Source: Treponema_C sp050320395
GTDB taxonomy: Bacteria > Spirochaetota > Spirochaetia > Treponematales > Treponemataceae
Reading direction: 5' to 3'
DNA: 64,000 bases
NCBI RefSeq assembly: GCF_050320395.1
Contig: NZ_CP144459.1
Coordinates: 1,488,001-1,552,000, forward strand
Below the pieces are notes generated by a model. It ran no database searches. It worked only from the letters and a program-made list of their open reading frames with translations, and was not told where the DNA came from. Below, in pieces: positions 26,718 to 34,339 of this stretch (position 1 is the stretch's first letter; each line of letters starts with the position of its first letter). The position numbers and the translations under genes were made by a program.

Positions 26718-28459
26718 ACGACGAGACAAGATTCAGGCTCTATAAACGCTTTATTTTTACCCTCGTTATCCTGAGTATTGCCGCCCTTTTTTTGGAGCAA
26801 ATTCCCGATAAGGGGGCTGCCTTGCGGATTTTTACAAACGTCGTAGACGCTTTGCTTATCATCATTTTGCTTGTCGAAACGGCAGTACCGATTATTCAAA
26901 CAAAATACAAGGGGCTATACATACGTTCCAATTGGCTTACCCTGATTTTTACCGTTGTTTCCCTATTGATATTTGCATACGCAAAACTGTTTCAGCCGCG
27001 CATGATTACCGGTAATGTAGCCGTTTCGGTTTTATTTTTCCGCAACCTCGCAGCAGGCTTTAAAATCTATACGCGTATAAAAAAACTGTCATCCTATTTC
27101 GAGCGTTTTACGGCAAACCCTGCCCAAAATATTTTACTCAGTTTTGTATTTTTAATTTTAGCAGGCACCCTGCTTTTAATGATGAGCTTCAGCACCGTCG
27201 ATGAAAAAGGCATTTCTTTTATGGATGCCCTGTTTACGGCGACATCGGCGGCCTGCGTAAACGGCTTAATCGTAAAATCGACCGTATCGGACTTTACCCT
27301 TGCAGGGCAAATAGTCCTTCTCGTTTTGATGCAGATAGGCGGCTTGGGCATTATGCTTTTGTCGTTTTTTACGGTATTTTTACTGGGGAAAAAAATATCG
27401 CTGCAGGATAAAATGCTTTTAAGCTATATGCTCAGCGAAGACGATTCGTCAAGCCTTCGTTCAACCGTTTTGGAAATCGTCGCCGTAACCCTTGTTCTTG
27501 AAGCCGCCGGAGCCGTATTGCTTTTTATCGGTTTTGTGCCGACGCTGGGTTTGAGCGTAAAGAATCTCTATTATTCGATTTTTCATTCCGTTTCGGCTTT
27601 TTGCAATGCGGGCTTTTCCCTTTACGACACCGGTCTGGAAACGTTTAGACTGAACCCGCTTATTTTGCTTACGATAGCCTTTTTAATTATTTTCGGCGGT
27701 ATAGGATTTTCCGTATTAAAAGAGCTTAGGCTGTTTTTTAAAGAACGCATTGCGCATTGCGTCTTTAAAGAAAAAACCGCCTATAAACATCATATCGGTT
27801 TAAACTCGCGTATCGCATTAAGCTTAACGGCCGGATTGCTGCTTACCGGAACCCTGCTTTTTTACGGCTTTGAGCACGGAAATTCCATGGCCGACTACGG
27901 TCTTGCAGAACAATACCTTTCGGCATTTTTCCAATCGGCAACCTTACGGACGGCGGGTTTTAACTCCGTTCCCTTTTCGCATTTTTTAACGCCCACCTAT
28001 TTATTTATGTGCGCCTTTATGTTTATAGGCGGCGGCTCCGGCGGAACGGCAGGCGGTATGAAGACGGGAACGCTGAGCGTACTGTTTGCGGCGGGAAAAG
28101 CTTTTTTTACAGGCGGCGATAAACCGGTTATCGGCCGTTTTCAAGTGCCGGAACATAAAGTTAAAAGCGCCGTCCTTATTTTTTTTGCAGGCATTATTAC
28201 CGTGTTAAGCGCAATTTTTATACTGTCGATAACCGAAAAACATAATTTGGTACATATTGTGTTTGAAGTATTTTCGGCAATTACCGCGGCAGGCCTTACG
28301 GCGGGTATTACGCCTCTTTTGTCGCTTGCAGGAAAAGCGGTTGTTATTTTATTAATGTTTTTCGGCCGCTTGGGCGCTCTGACGATAATGGCGGCGGCGG
28401 TTTTTAAATCGGACAGGGTAAATATCAATTTGCCCCAAGCCGATATTGCAATAGGATAA
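26714..28459 (+). CDS. Potassium uptake protein, TrkH/KtrB family
   Basis: A 581-aa potassium-translocating subunit. Four pore-loop segments can be seen in order: TATSAACVNGL (about 176), SVSAFCNAGF (about 296), SATLRTAGFNS (about 415) and GGGSGGTAGGMKTG (about 440), each with the selectivity glycine region. About 100 N-terminal residues add roughly three further hydrophobic helices before the conserved core. It starts with TTG behind an AAAGGGA and overlaps thiI by 4 nt (TTGA). It is followed after 28 nt by its RCK partner. Together they form a Trk/Ktr uptake system. Confidence 0.92.
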   Translation: MNDETRFRLYKRFIFTLVILSIAALFLEQIPDKGAALRIFTNVVDALLIIILLVETAVPIIQTKYKGLYIRSNWLTLIFTVVSLLIFAYAKLFQPRMITGNVAVSVLFFRNLAAGFKIYTRIKKLSSYFERFTANPAQNILLSFVFLILAGTLLLMMSFSTVDEKGISFMDALFTATSAACVNGLIVKSTVSDFTLAGQIVLLVLMQIGGLGIMLLSFFTVFLLGKKISLQDKMLLSYMLSEDDSSSLRSTVLEIVAVTLVLEAAGAVLLFIGFVPTLGLSVKNLYYSIFHSVSAFCNAGFSLYDTGLETFRLNPLILLTIAFLIIFGGIGFSVLKELRLFFKERIAHCVFKEKTAYKHHIGLNSRIALSLTAGLLLTGTLLFYGFEHGNSMADYGLAEQYLSAFFQSATLRTAGFNSVPFSHFLTPTYLFMCAFMFIGGGSGGTAGGMKTGTLSVLFAAGKAFFTGGDKPVIGRFQVPEHKVKSAVLIFFAGIITVLSAIFILSITEKHNLVHIVFEVFSAITAAGLTAGITPLLSLAGKAVVILLMFFGRLGALTIMAAAVFKSDRVNINLPQADIAIG

Positions 28460-28487
28460 TGTAAAACACTTGCACAATGGAGTAAAT

Positions 28488-29189
28488 ATGGCGAAGATAA
28501 AACAAAAGGTTTTTGCGGTATTCGGCTTGGGCATATTCGGTCAAACGATTGCCGATGCGCTGGCGGAAAAGGGGGCGGAAGTTATTGCAGTCGATAACGA
28601 TCCTGCAGTAGTTGAAGAGTTTAAAAACAAGGTTACCACCGCACTGCACATAGATTCAACCGATAAAAAAGCGCTTGAAAAAGCGCCGCTCGACGACACC
28701 GATATTGCAATCGTAACGGTCGGCGACGATCTTGAAGCAAGCATTATTACAACCGTACTGCTTAAACAGCGCGGCATTCCCTATATTATAAGCAGGGCTG
28801 TTTCCGATGTTCATGCAGAAATCTTAAAGCAAATCGGTGCAAACGAAGTTATCAATATACAGGAAAACGTCGGAAAATCGCTCGCTCAGCGTTTAATCGC
28901 CCCCGAAATTTTGGAAACGATTCCGCTTTCAAGCGAATACAGCTTTGCCGAACTTTATGCGCCCGAACCCTTTATCGGCAAAAAACTGAGCGATATCGGC
29001 TTAAAAGAAAAATTCGGTTTGCATTTGTGTATGGTAAAACGCATTAAAACCGACATCGACGATTTGGGAAATCCCACACGGGAAGAAATTATTGTATTCC
29101 CCGATAACAACCTTGTGTTTGAAGCGTCGGATATTTTAATGGCGGCCGGAAGGCACGGCGATATCGAAGAGTTTAAAAAGATTTTGTAA
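28488..29189 (+). CDS. Potassium uptake regulatory subunit, TrkA/KtrA family (RCK)
   Basis: A 233-aa cytoplasmic gating subunit with one RCK unit: a Rossmann domain (FAVFGLGIFGQTIADALAEKG, then AVDNDP, residues 8-40) that binds nucleotide, and a TrkA-C domain after about residue 145. I take the ATG at 28488, which has GGAG at 28479-28482; the frame extends upstream to 28470 without a better start. One RCK unit, rather than the tandem two of E. coli TrkA, makes it KtrA-like, and it would assemble as an octameric ring under the membrane subunit encoded just upstream. Confidence 0.92.
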   Translation: MAKIKQKVFAVFGLGIFGQTIADALAEKGAEVIAVDNDPAVVEEFKNKVTTALHIDSTDKKALEKAPLDDTDIAIVTVGDDLEASIITTVLLKQRGIPYIISRAVSDVHAEILKQIGANEVINIQENVGKSLAQRLIAPEILETIPLSSEYSFAELYAPEPFIGKKLSDIGLKEKFGLHLCMVKRIKTDIDDLGNPTREEIIVFPDNNLVFEASDILMAAGRHGDIEEFKKIL

Positions 29190-29205
29190 GGATGAGGAGA
29201 AACCG

Positions 29206-30000
29206 ATGCTTTTTATATCGCTGCCCATGTTTATTTTTTTATTTGTTTTTTCAGCGGGATTAAGCTTGGGTATGGGGATTACCGCATACCGTTTTTTTAT
29301 CACGGAAAATAAAATAAGCGCCGAAAATTTTTTGTTTATTTCGATTTGTGCCGCCCTGTTTTTATGCCTGTGCTTTGCCTCCGTTATTATATATTCGCGG
29401 CAAAGGCGCAGTGCATTGTACCGTATAAACAAACTGGTGCGCGTAAACAGTGCCGCCGCAATAAAGCGGTTTTCCGAATTCGGGAAACTGGGAAAATTCT
29501 TTCAAAGTTTTTTTGAAAACATCTTGGATATCAGTGAACGGCGCGGTGAACGCATTGTATTTCTCGATCAGGCACTGCGCCTGATATGCGGCGAAACAAG
29601 CGAAAGCTTTGTCATAGTAAACGACTCGGGCGAAATAAAATATGCGGCAAAAGGGTTTGAAAAAAGCAATAACCTTGAGCAGGGAAACGGTACGCATTTT
29701 GCGGATTTGTATCCCGGCATACAGTACGACGATATTTTTACAACGGTATCGTACAGCCGTACCGAGCATATCGAAAAAGATGAAAAACACACATTCCGTT
29801 TTTTCCCCGTGTGTGAAAAAAACAATAATGTCCGCGGCCTCTTTGTTATCGTTGAAAAAAATACGATTATATCCTCAGGCAGCGAAACGGTAAAACAATT
29901 ATATGAAAATATGACAGGTCAAGACAAAAGCGAAAGTTCATCGTCGGGGAAAACGGCAAAGCCTAAAAAACGCCTATTGTCTTTTTTTAAAAAACGGTAA
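29206..30000 (+). CDS. Two-helix membrane protein with PAS-like domain
   Basis: A 264-aa protein. Two transmembrane helices (about residues 3-27 and 42-64) are separated by a short loop. A helical linker leads to a domain at about 120-220 with the strand pattern of a PAS domain (SFVIVNDSGEIKYAAKGFEKS ... FPVCEKNNNVRGLFVIVEK). The C-terminus is Ser/Lys-rich. No kinase, GGDEF or methyl-accepting output domain follows. It starts 16 nt after the RCK gene with a strong GAGGAG and is likely in the potassium operon, so a sensor or modulator role there is a reasonable inference. Family not recognised. Confidence 0.65.
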   Translation: MLFISLPMFIFLFVFSAGLSLGMGITAYRFFITENKISAENFLFISICAALFLCLCFASVIIYSRQRRSALYRINKLVRVNSAAAIKRFSEFGKLGKFFQSFFENILDISERRGERIVFLDQALRLICGETSESFVIVNDSGEIKYAAKGFEKSNNLEQGNGTHFADLYPGIQYDDIFTTVSYSRTEHIEKDEKHTFRFFPVCEKNNNVRGLFVIVEKNTIISSGSETVKQLYENMTGQDKSESSSSGKTAKPKKRLLSFFKKR

Positions 30001-30048
30001 CCATAACACATTCTTTTTTGTACATTCCTGTTTGTCTCAGCGAAAATG

Positions 30049-30088
30049 TTGACGGTTCTTGTATCTGCATGTTACAATCTATATGCAG
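30049..30088 (+). promoter_or_regulatory. Promoter and possible operator of the opuA operon
   Basis: TTGACG at 30049-30054 and TACAAT at 30073-30078 are separated by 18 nt. An inverted repeat CTGCAT (30065-30070) / ATGCAG (30083-30088) brackets the -10 box, the right place for a repressor site. The remainder of 30001-30129 holds no gene. Confidence 0.55.
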
Positions 30089-30129
30089 TATTGAATTAAA
30101 ACACTGAGTTGATTTGTAAGGAAAGAATT

Positions 30130-32025
30130 TTGAAAAACAAAAACATCGTTTTTTACGGCATCGGTGTAATACTGCTTTTTTTTGCAGTGTTCACAAAATT
30201 CCGCGACGCTCCGGATGCACAAACGGAAGAAAAAAAAGAAACTGCGGTTTTTGCCGATGCGGGCTGGGACAGCGTTAAATTACATAATGCGATAACCGGC
30301 TTTATTATCTCAGAGGCGTACGGGTACGATTGGACGGAAGTTCCAGGCTCCACTCCCGTTATCCACGAAGGTCTTATAGCCGGCGAAATAGACATACATA
30401 CGGAAGTATGGACTTCTTTAATTCCCGAATATGAAAACGATGTAAAACGGCATAGAATAAAAGAATTGGGGATAAATTATGACGACGACCGACAAGGCTT
30501 TTACGTACCGCGCTATCTTATCGAAGGAGACAGCGCGCGCGGCATACCGGCTTCGGCCCCCGATTTAAAAAAAGTTGCAGACTTAAAAAAATATCCGCAC
30601 TTGTTCGAAGACAGCGAATCTCCCGGTAAGGGGCGGATTTACGGCGCCGTTCCGGGCTGGGCGGTCGACAATATAATGTTTAAAAAATATAAATACTATA
30701 AGCTTGACGACGATTTTATATACTTCCGTCCCGGCTCCGATGCGGCGCTTTCGGCAGCTTTAATTTCAGCCTATGACAAGGGACTGCCTATCGTTTCATA
30801 CTATTGGGAACCGACATGGCTTATGGGAAAGTACGATTTTGTTTTATTGGAAGATGAGCCTTACAATGCCGTCGATTATGCCGAAGGTAAAACCGAATTG
30901 GCAGCGGTTCCCGTTACGGTTTGTATGAGCAATGCTTTTTATAACAATCATCCCGATTTGGCCGCTTTTTTTGCACGCTATAAAACATCGGCGGCTTTAA
31001 CATCGCAAGCCCTTGCCTATATGCAGGATACAAAGGCCGACTATAACGAAACCGCCCGCCGGTTTTTACAAGAACATCCGGAACTTATCGAGCAATGGCT
31101 TGATCCGGATAAGGGTGCAAAGGTGACCAAGGCTTTAAAAGGGAACAAGCACAATAATAAAAAAAACCGTCTGTACGCCTTTCCCCTTCAAATACACATA
31201 AATAAGGATTCGGTCGATACGGCTATACGCGATTTCAGCATAAAACACGACGGCTTTTTCGGCGGCATTCGCAAAGGTTTGACTTTTTTTGTAAACGCAA
31301 TCGAATTTTTACTCAGCTGTCTTCCATGGTGGTTTACCGTAATTTGCGTTTCATACGTTTTATTCAAACTGCGTAAAAAGATGCTTTCGTCGATTGTGTA
31401 CGGCGTGCTTTTATTTTTTATCGGCGCATTCGGCTTATGGGATATGATGAATCAAACGCTTGCAATTGTCATAGCTTCGGTTATTGTTTCGCTGGTTGTC
31501 GGTTTTCCGCTGGGTATTCTTATAGCGGGAAACAATCGCGCTTATGCGGTTATACGGCCGGTTTTGGATACTATGCAAACAATGCCGGTGTTTGTATATT
31601 TAATTCCCGCGCTTTTATTTTTCGGTTTGGGAAAAGCGTCCGCCGTTATAGCAACTACGATTTATGCAACGGTTCCGATGATACGCATGACCTGCCACGG
31701 ATTGCGCCGAATAGATACGGAAGTGTTGGAAGCGGCAAAAGCCTTCGGTTCGACAAAATTGCAATCGCTTATCAAAGTACAAATTCCTCAAGCCCTGCCG
31801 ACCATTATGGCCGGTATAAATCAAACCATTATGATGACGATGGCGATGGTTGTAACAACTTCAATGATAGGCGCGCGAGGTTTGGGAATGGAAGTATTAA
31901 TCAGCGTAAACAGAGTTGAAATAGGCCGGGGCTTAATTTCCGGAACCGCGGTTGTAATTGTCGCTATCATCTTAGACAGAATTACCCAGGCATTGGCAAA
32001 GCACAGCGAAGGAGACATACGGTGA
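30130..32025 (+). CDS. Glycine betaine/choline ABC transporter, substrate-binding and permease fusion
   Basis: A 631-aa fusion of a compatible-solute binding domain with the permease of an OpuA/ProU-type importer. Start TTG at 30130 is chosen for its AAGGAAAG at 30118-30125; the frame extends to 30109. Residues 5-23 form a membrane anchor. About 40-345 is the OpuAC-type binding domain (AGWDSVKLHNAITGFI; aromatic-rich VSYYWEPTWLM near 225). The permease follows from about 395, with the EAA loop EAAKAFGSTKLQSLIKVQIP near 540. The order (binding domain first) is the reverse of the better-known OpuABC fusion. It overlaps the ATPase gene by 4 nt. Confidence 0.92.
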   Translation: MKNKNIVFYGIGVILLFFAVFTKFRDAPDAQTEEKKETAVFADAGWDSVKLHNAITGFIISEAYGYDWTEVPGSTPVIHEGLIAGEIDIHTEVWTSLIPEYENDVKRHRIKELGINYDDDRQGFYVPRYLIEGDSARGIPASAPDLKKVADLKKYPHLFEDSESPGKGRIYGAVPGWAVDNIMFKKYKYYKLDDDFIYFRPGSDAALSAALISAYDKGLPIVSYYWEPTWLMGKYDFVLLEDEPYNAVDYAEGKTELAAVPVTVCMSNAFYNNHPDLAAFFARYKTSAALTSQALAYMQDTKADYNETARRFLQEHPELIEQWLDPDKGAKVTKALKGNKHNNKKNRLYAFPLQIHINKDSVDTAIRDFSIKHDGFFGGIRKGLTFFVNAIEFLLSCLPWWFTVICVSYVLFKLRKKMLSSIVYGVLLFFIGAFGLWDMMNQTLAIVIASVIVSLVVGFPLGILIAGNNRAYAVIRPVLDTMQTMPVFVYLIPALLFFGLGKASAVIATTIYATVPMIRMTCHGLRRIDTEVLEAAKAFGSTKLQSLIKVQIPQALPTIMAGINQTIMMTMAMVVTTSMIGARGLGMEVLISVNRVEIGRGLISGTAVVIVAIILDRITQALAKHSEGDIR

Positions 32026-33194
32026 GTATTATATTGTCAACCCGTAATCTGTCCAAAATTTACGGGCCGCAAAAGAAAAAAGCTCTTGAACTGCGTATGC
32101 AGGGTTTGACACAGGAAAAAATATACAACAAAACGGGCACAACCATTGCCCTTGATTCGGTTTCCTTGGATATTGAAAAAGGAAAAATCTTTGTGATTAT
32201 CGGATTGTCCGGCTCGGGAAAATCGACTTTAATCCGCTTTTTTAACGGATTAAACAAACCGACAAGCGGTCAAATCTTTTATGAAGGTAAAGATATCGAA
32301 TCTTTTAATAAGTCCGAAATGCGGGAGTTCCGCCGCAATAAAACGGCAATGGTTTTTCAGAATTTCGGATTGCTTACGCACCGCAATGTTATCGATAATG
32401 TCGCCTTCGGTTTGGAAATAAAAAAAGTTCCTAAAAAAGAACGCTACGAAAAAGCAGCTGAAATGATAAACCTTGTCGGATTAAACGGCAGAGAATATGA
32501 AAAAGTAACGCGCTTATCCGGCGGTATGAAGCAGCGCGTCGGAATTGCCCGCGCCCTTGCCGTGGATCCGGAAATTTTACTTATGGACGAGCCTTTTTCC
32601 GCCTTGGATCCCCTTGTGCGTAAAGATATGCAGTTTGAACTTTTATCGATTCAGCGTAAATTGGAAAAAACGATTATTTTTATTACCCACGACATAAATG
32701 AAGCGTTTAAACTGGGCGATACGGTTGCAATTATGAAAAGCGGACAAATTATTCAAACCGACACTCCTGAAAATATGGCGCAAAATCCGGCAAACGATTA
32801 TGTGCGCGCCTTTATCGACAGTGCGGACAAAACACAGGTTTTAAGCGTTAAAAATATTATGTCAAAGCCCAACTGTCTTATAAAGCTTTCCTCGAATATA
32901 AAATTTGCAATCAATACAATGAAAAGCAACAAGGTTTCAAGCGCCTATGTTGTAGACGAGCATATGTGCTTTGCCGGTATTGTTACGATAAGCGATGCCG
33001 TAAAAGCCGAAGCTCAAAAATTAAAAATACGGGACATTCTTATACAAAATGCAAATACAACTTATTCCGAATGCCTTATCAGCGATATTATGGAAAAAGC
33101 GTCAAATACTCCCTTCCCCATTGCGGTAGTGGATAAAAACGGCGTTCTCCAAGGCATAGTATCGAAGGCGGAGATTCTTGCATCGCTGTTATAA
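32022..33194 (+). CDS. Glycine betaine/choline ABC transporter ATP-binding protein with CBS domains
   Basis: A 390-aa OpuAA/ProV-type ATPase. Walker A is GLSGSGKST (about 60-68). The N-terminal LTQEKIYNKTGTTIALDSVSL shows the ProV-style insertion before strand 3. Q-loop VFQNFGLL, signature LSGGMKQRVGIA, Walker B LLMDEPFSALDP and switch FITHD follow in order. Residues from about 275 form a tandem CBS pair, which in OpuA senses ionic strength or c-di-AMP. It starts with GTG inside the fusion gene's stop (GTGA). An 8-bp inverted repeat spans its own stop codon. Confidence 0.94.
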   Translation: MSIILSTRNLSKIYGPQKKKALELRMQGLTQEKIYNKTGTTIALDSVSLDIEKGKIFVIIGLSGSGKSTLIRFFNGLNKPTSGQIFYEGKDIESFNKSEMREFRRNKTAMVFQNFGLLTHRNVIDNVAFGLEIKKVPKKERYEKAAEMINLVGLNGREYEKVTRLSGGMKQRVGIARALAVDPEILLMDEPFSALDPLVRKDMQFELLSIQRKLEKTIIFITHDINEAFKLGDTVAIMKSGQIIQTDTPENMAQNPANDYVRAFIDSADKTQVLSVKNIMSKPNCLIKLSSNIKFAINTMKSNKVSSAYVVDEHMCFAGIVTISDAVKAEAQKLKIRDILIQNANTTYSECLISDIMEKASNTPFPIAVVDKNGVLQGIVSKAEILASLL

Positions 33195-33206
33195 GACACT
33201 TATAAC
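33188..33206. terminator. Perfect 8-bp inverted repeat across the opuAA stop codon
   Basis: GTTATAAG (33188-33195) and CTTATAAC (33199-33206) with a 3-nt loop. The stem is AT-rich and no T tract follows, so termination would be weak; an mRNA 3'-end stabiliser is equally possible. The 186 bp between genes also hold the promoter at 33315. Confidence 0.35.
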
Positions 33207-33306
33207 TTGTATACACAAAGAAAACATATCTCAGGCAAGGCTTTTAACCCATAGATTTTTATGTGATAAACAGCTTTTTTTCGGTTTGATTTAACGTAAG
33301 GCTGTG

Positions 33307-33348
33307 CCCCCCCCTTGTCATTTTAACATCTTAATTATATAATATAAT
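33307..33348 (+). promoter_or_regulatory. Promoter of the redox/membrane cluster with adjacent poly-C tract
   Basis: Eight C (33307-33314) run directly into the -35 box TTGTCA (33315-33320). The -10 TATAAT follows at 33338-33343 with the ideal 17-nt spacing, and a second overlapping TATAAT lies at 33343-33348. The start is expected near 33350, about 30 nt before the ATG, which has an AGAGAGGA ribosome-binding site. Confidence 0.75.
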
Positions 33349-33380
33349 ATCTATTTACAATCAAAACAGAGAGGATTTCC

Positions 33381-34232
33381 ATGAACAATTTTCAGCAGCG
33401 TGTCTTGGCTAAAAAGCTGCCGCACTTCGGCGTATGGGTATGCGCCGCGCTCATCATTTGGGTTGTATCGTTTTTAACGTCGTATTTTCCGATTTGGGCA
33501 AACATACCCGTTAATGTCGTGCTTCCCTTTTTGGTTTTAATGTATTTAAAAACCGTTTTTTTCGAAAAGCTTAAACTTTCGACGCTTATCGTTCTTCGCA
33601 CCGCAATCGTTGCCGCCGTCTTTTTGGACTATTTTGCCGGCATTAACGGCAAGTGGTTTGTTTGGGTGGTATTGGCATTTTTAAGCATCAACATTCTTGA
33701 AGCAACCTTTACCGATTTAAAATATAAAAAATATTTTAACTTTGTAACCGGTTTGGTTTTGGCGGTATCCGTATGGGCATTGGCACCCTCGTGGTATAAC
33801 CTTTCGGGCAAAAGCTATGCCTTTTCGTACATCTACGAAGCGAACAGCTACGGAGCAAGCGAACAGTACGTATTTTGGGGAACCGTATGCTGGATTATCG
33901 CATACACGATTTGGAATTGGATTTTCGTTACCGACGAATTCAGTCCCTCGATTGCCTACCTGCACTTTGCCATCCTCGGTATGCCTCTTCTCGGCTGTAT
34001 TATCACACGAAACCCCGGTTTATGGCTTGTATTCCGTGCAAATTCTTTAACCGTCGGCGGTATTTTGCAGATTTCATGCAAGCAAATTTTTGAAGAAAAA
34101 TTAAAAAGCGAAAAGGTAATCGCCTTTGTAAAGGCCAGTCAAAAAACGGGGGTACAGGCAGTTCTCATGATTATAAACCTGATTTTAATGGCCGTTCCCT
34201 GTTATTTTGCAATTATGAGCATAGTAAAATAA
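33381..34232 (+). CDS. Multi-pass membrane protein A of the redox cluster (DUF5692-like?)
   Basis: A 283-aa polytopic protein with about eight hydrophobic helices. It shares spaced motifs with the second membrane protein of the cluster (37091-38026): LSINILEA versus LSINIAEA, WIIAYTIWNW versus WIIAYDLWNL, and a C-terminal FRANSLTVGGIL versus SSYKPAALTVISIL. The two are therefore distant paralogues. From memory the second resembles the DUF5692 family of unknown function; I am not certain of that name. The conserved Asn/Glu and Tyr/Trp/Asn within helices suggest a functional membrane pocket. First gene behind the poly-C promoter. Confidence 0.65.
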   Translation: MNNFQQRVLAKKLPHFGVWVCAALIIWVVSFLTSYFPIWANIPVNVVLPFLVLMYLKTVFFEKLKLSTLIVLRTAIVAAVFLDYFAGINGKWFVWVVLAFLSINILEATFTDLKYKKYFNFVTGLVLAVSVWALAPSWYNLSGKSYAFSYIYEANSYGASEQYVFWGTVCWIIAYTIWNWIFVTDEFSPSIAYLHFAILGMPLLGCIITRNPGLWLVFRANSLTVGGILQISCKQIFEEKLKSEKVIAFVKASQKTGVQAVLMIINLILMAVPCYFAIMSIVK

Positions 34233-34260
34233 AAATCGTTTTATAATTTTTGCTTATCGA

Positions 34261-34319
34261 CACGGGCTGTTTCAAAAGACGGTTGTTTCAAAAACCGTTT
34301 GTTTTCAGACAAGCCCGTG
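34261..34319 (+). promoter_or_regulatory. Long imperfect stem-loop between membrane protein A and the FAD oxidoreductase
   Basis: CACGGGCT (34261-34268) pairs with AGCCCGTG (34312-34319). An inner ACGGTT (34279-34284) pairs with AACCGT (34293-34298), with partial pairing between. No T tract follows, and the ribosome-binding site of the next gene is 12 nt downstream. It may be a processing or attenuation element. Confidence 0.55.
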
Positions 34320-34339
34320 ATAATTTTATAGGAGGCCTT

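Noticed and set aside
30001..30129. Riboswitch in the opuA leader
   Set aside because: After the predicted start only about 45 nt remain before the TTG, too short for a glycine or other known aptamer, and no matching motif is visible.
34250..34339. N-terminal extension of the CrtI-like protein
   Set aside because: It would translate the stem-loop; the GGAGG and Rossmann motif support ATG 34340.
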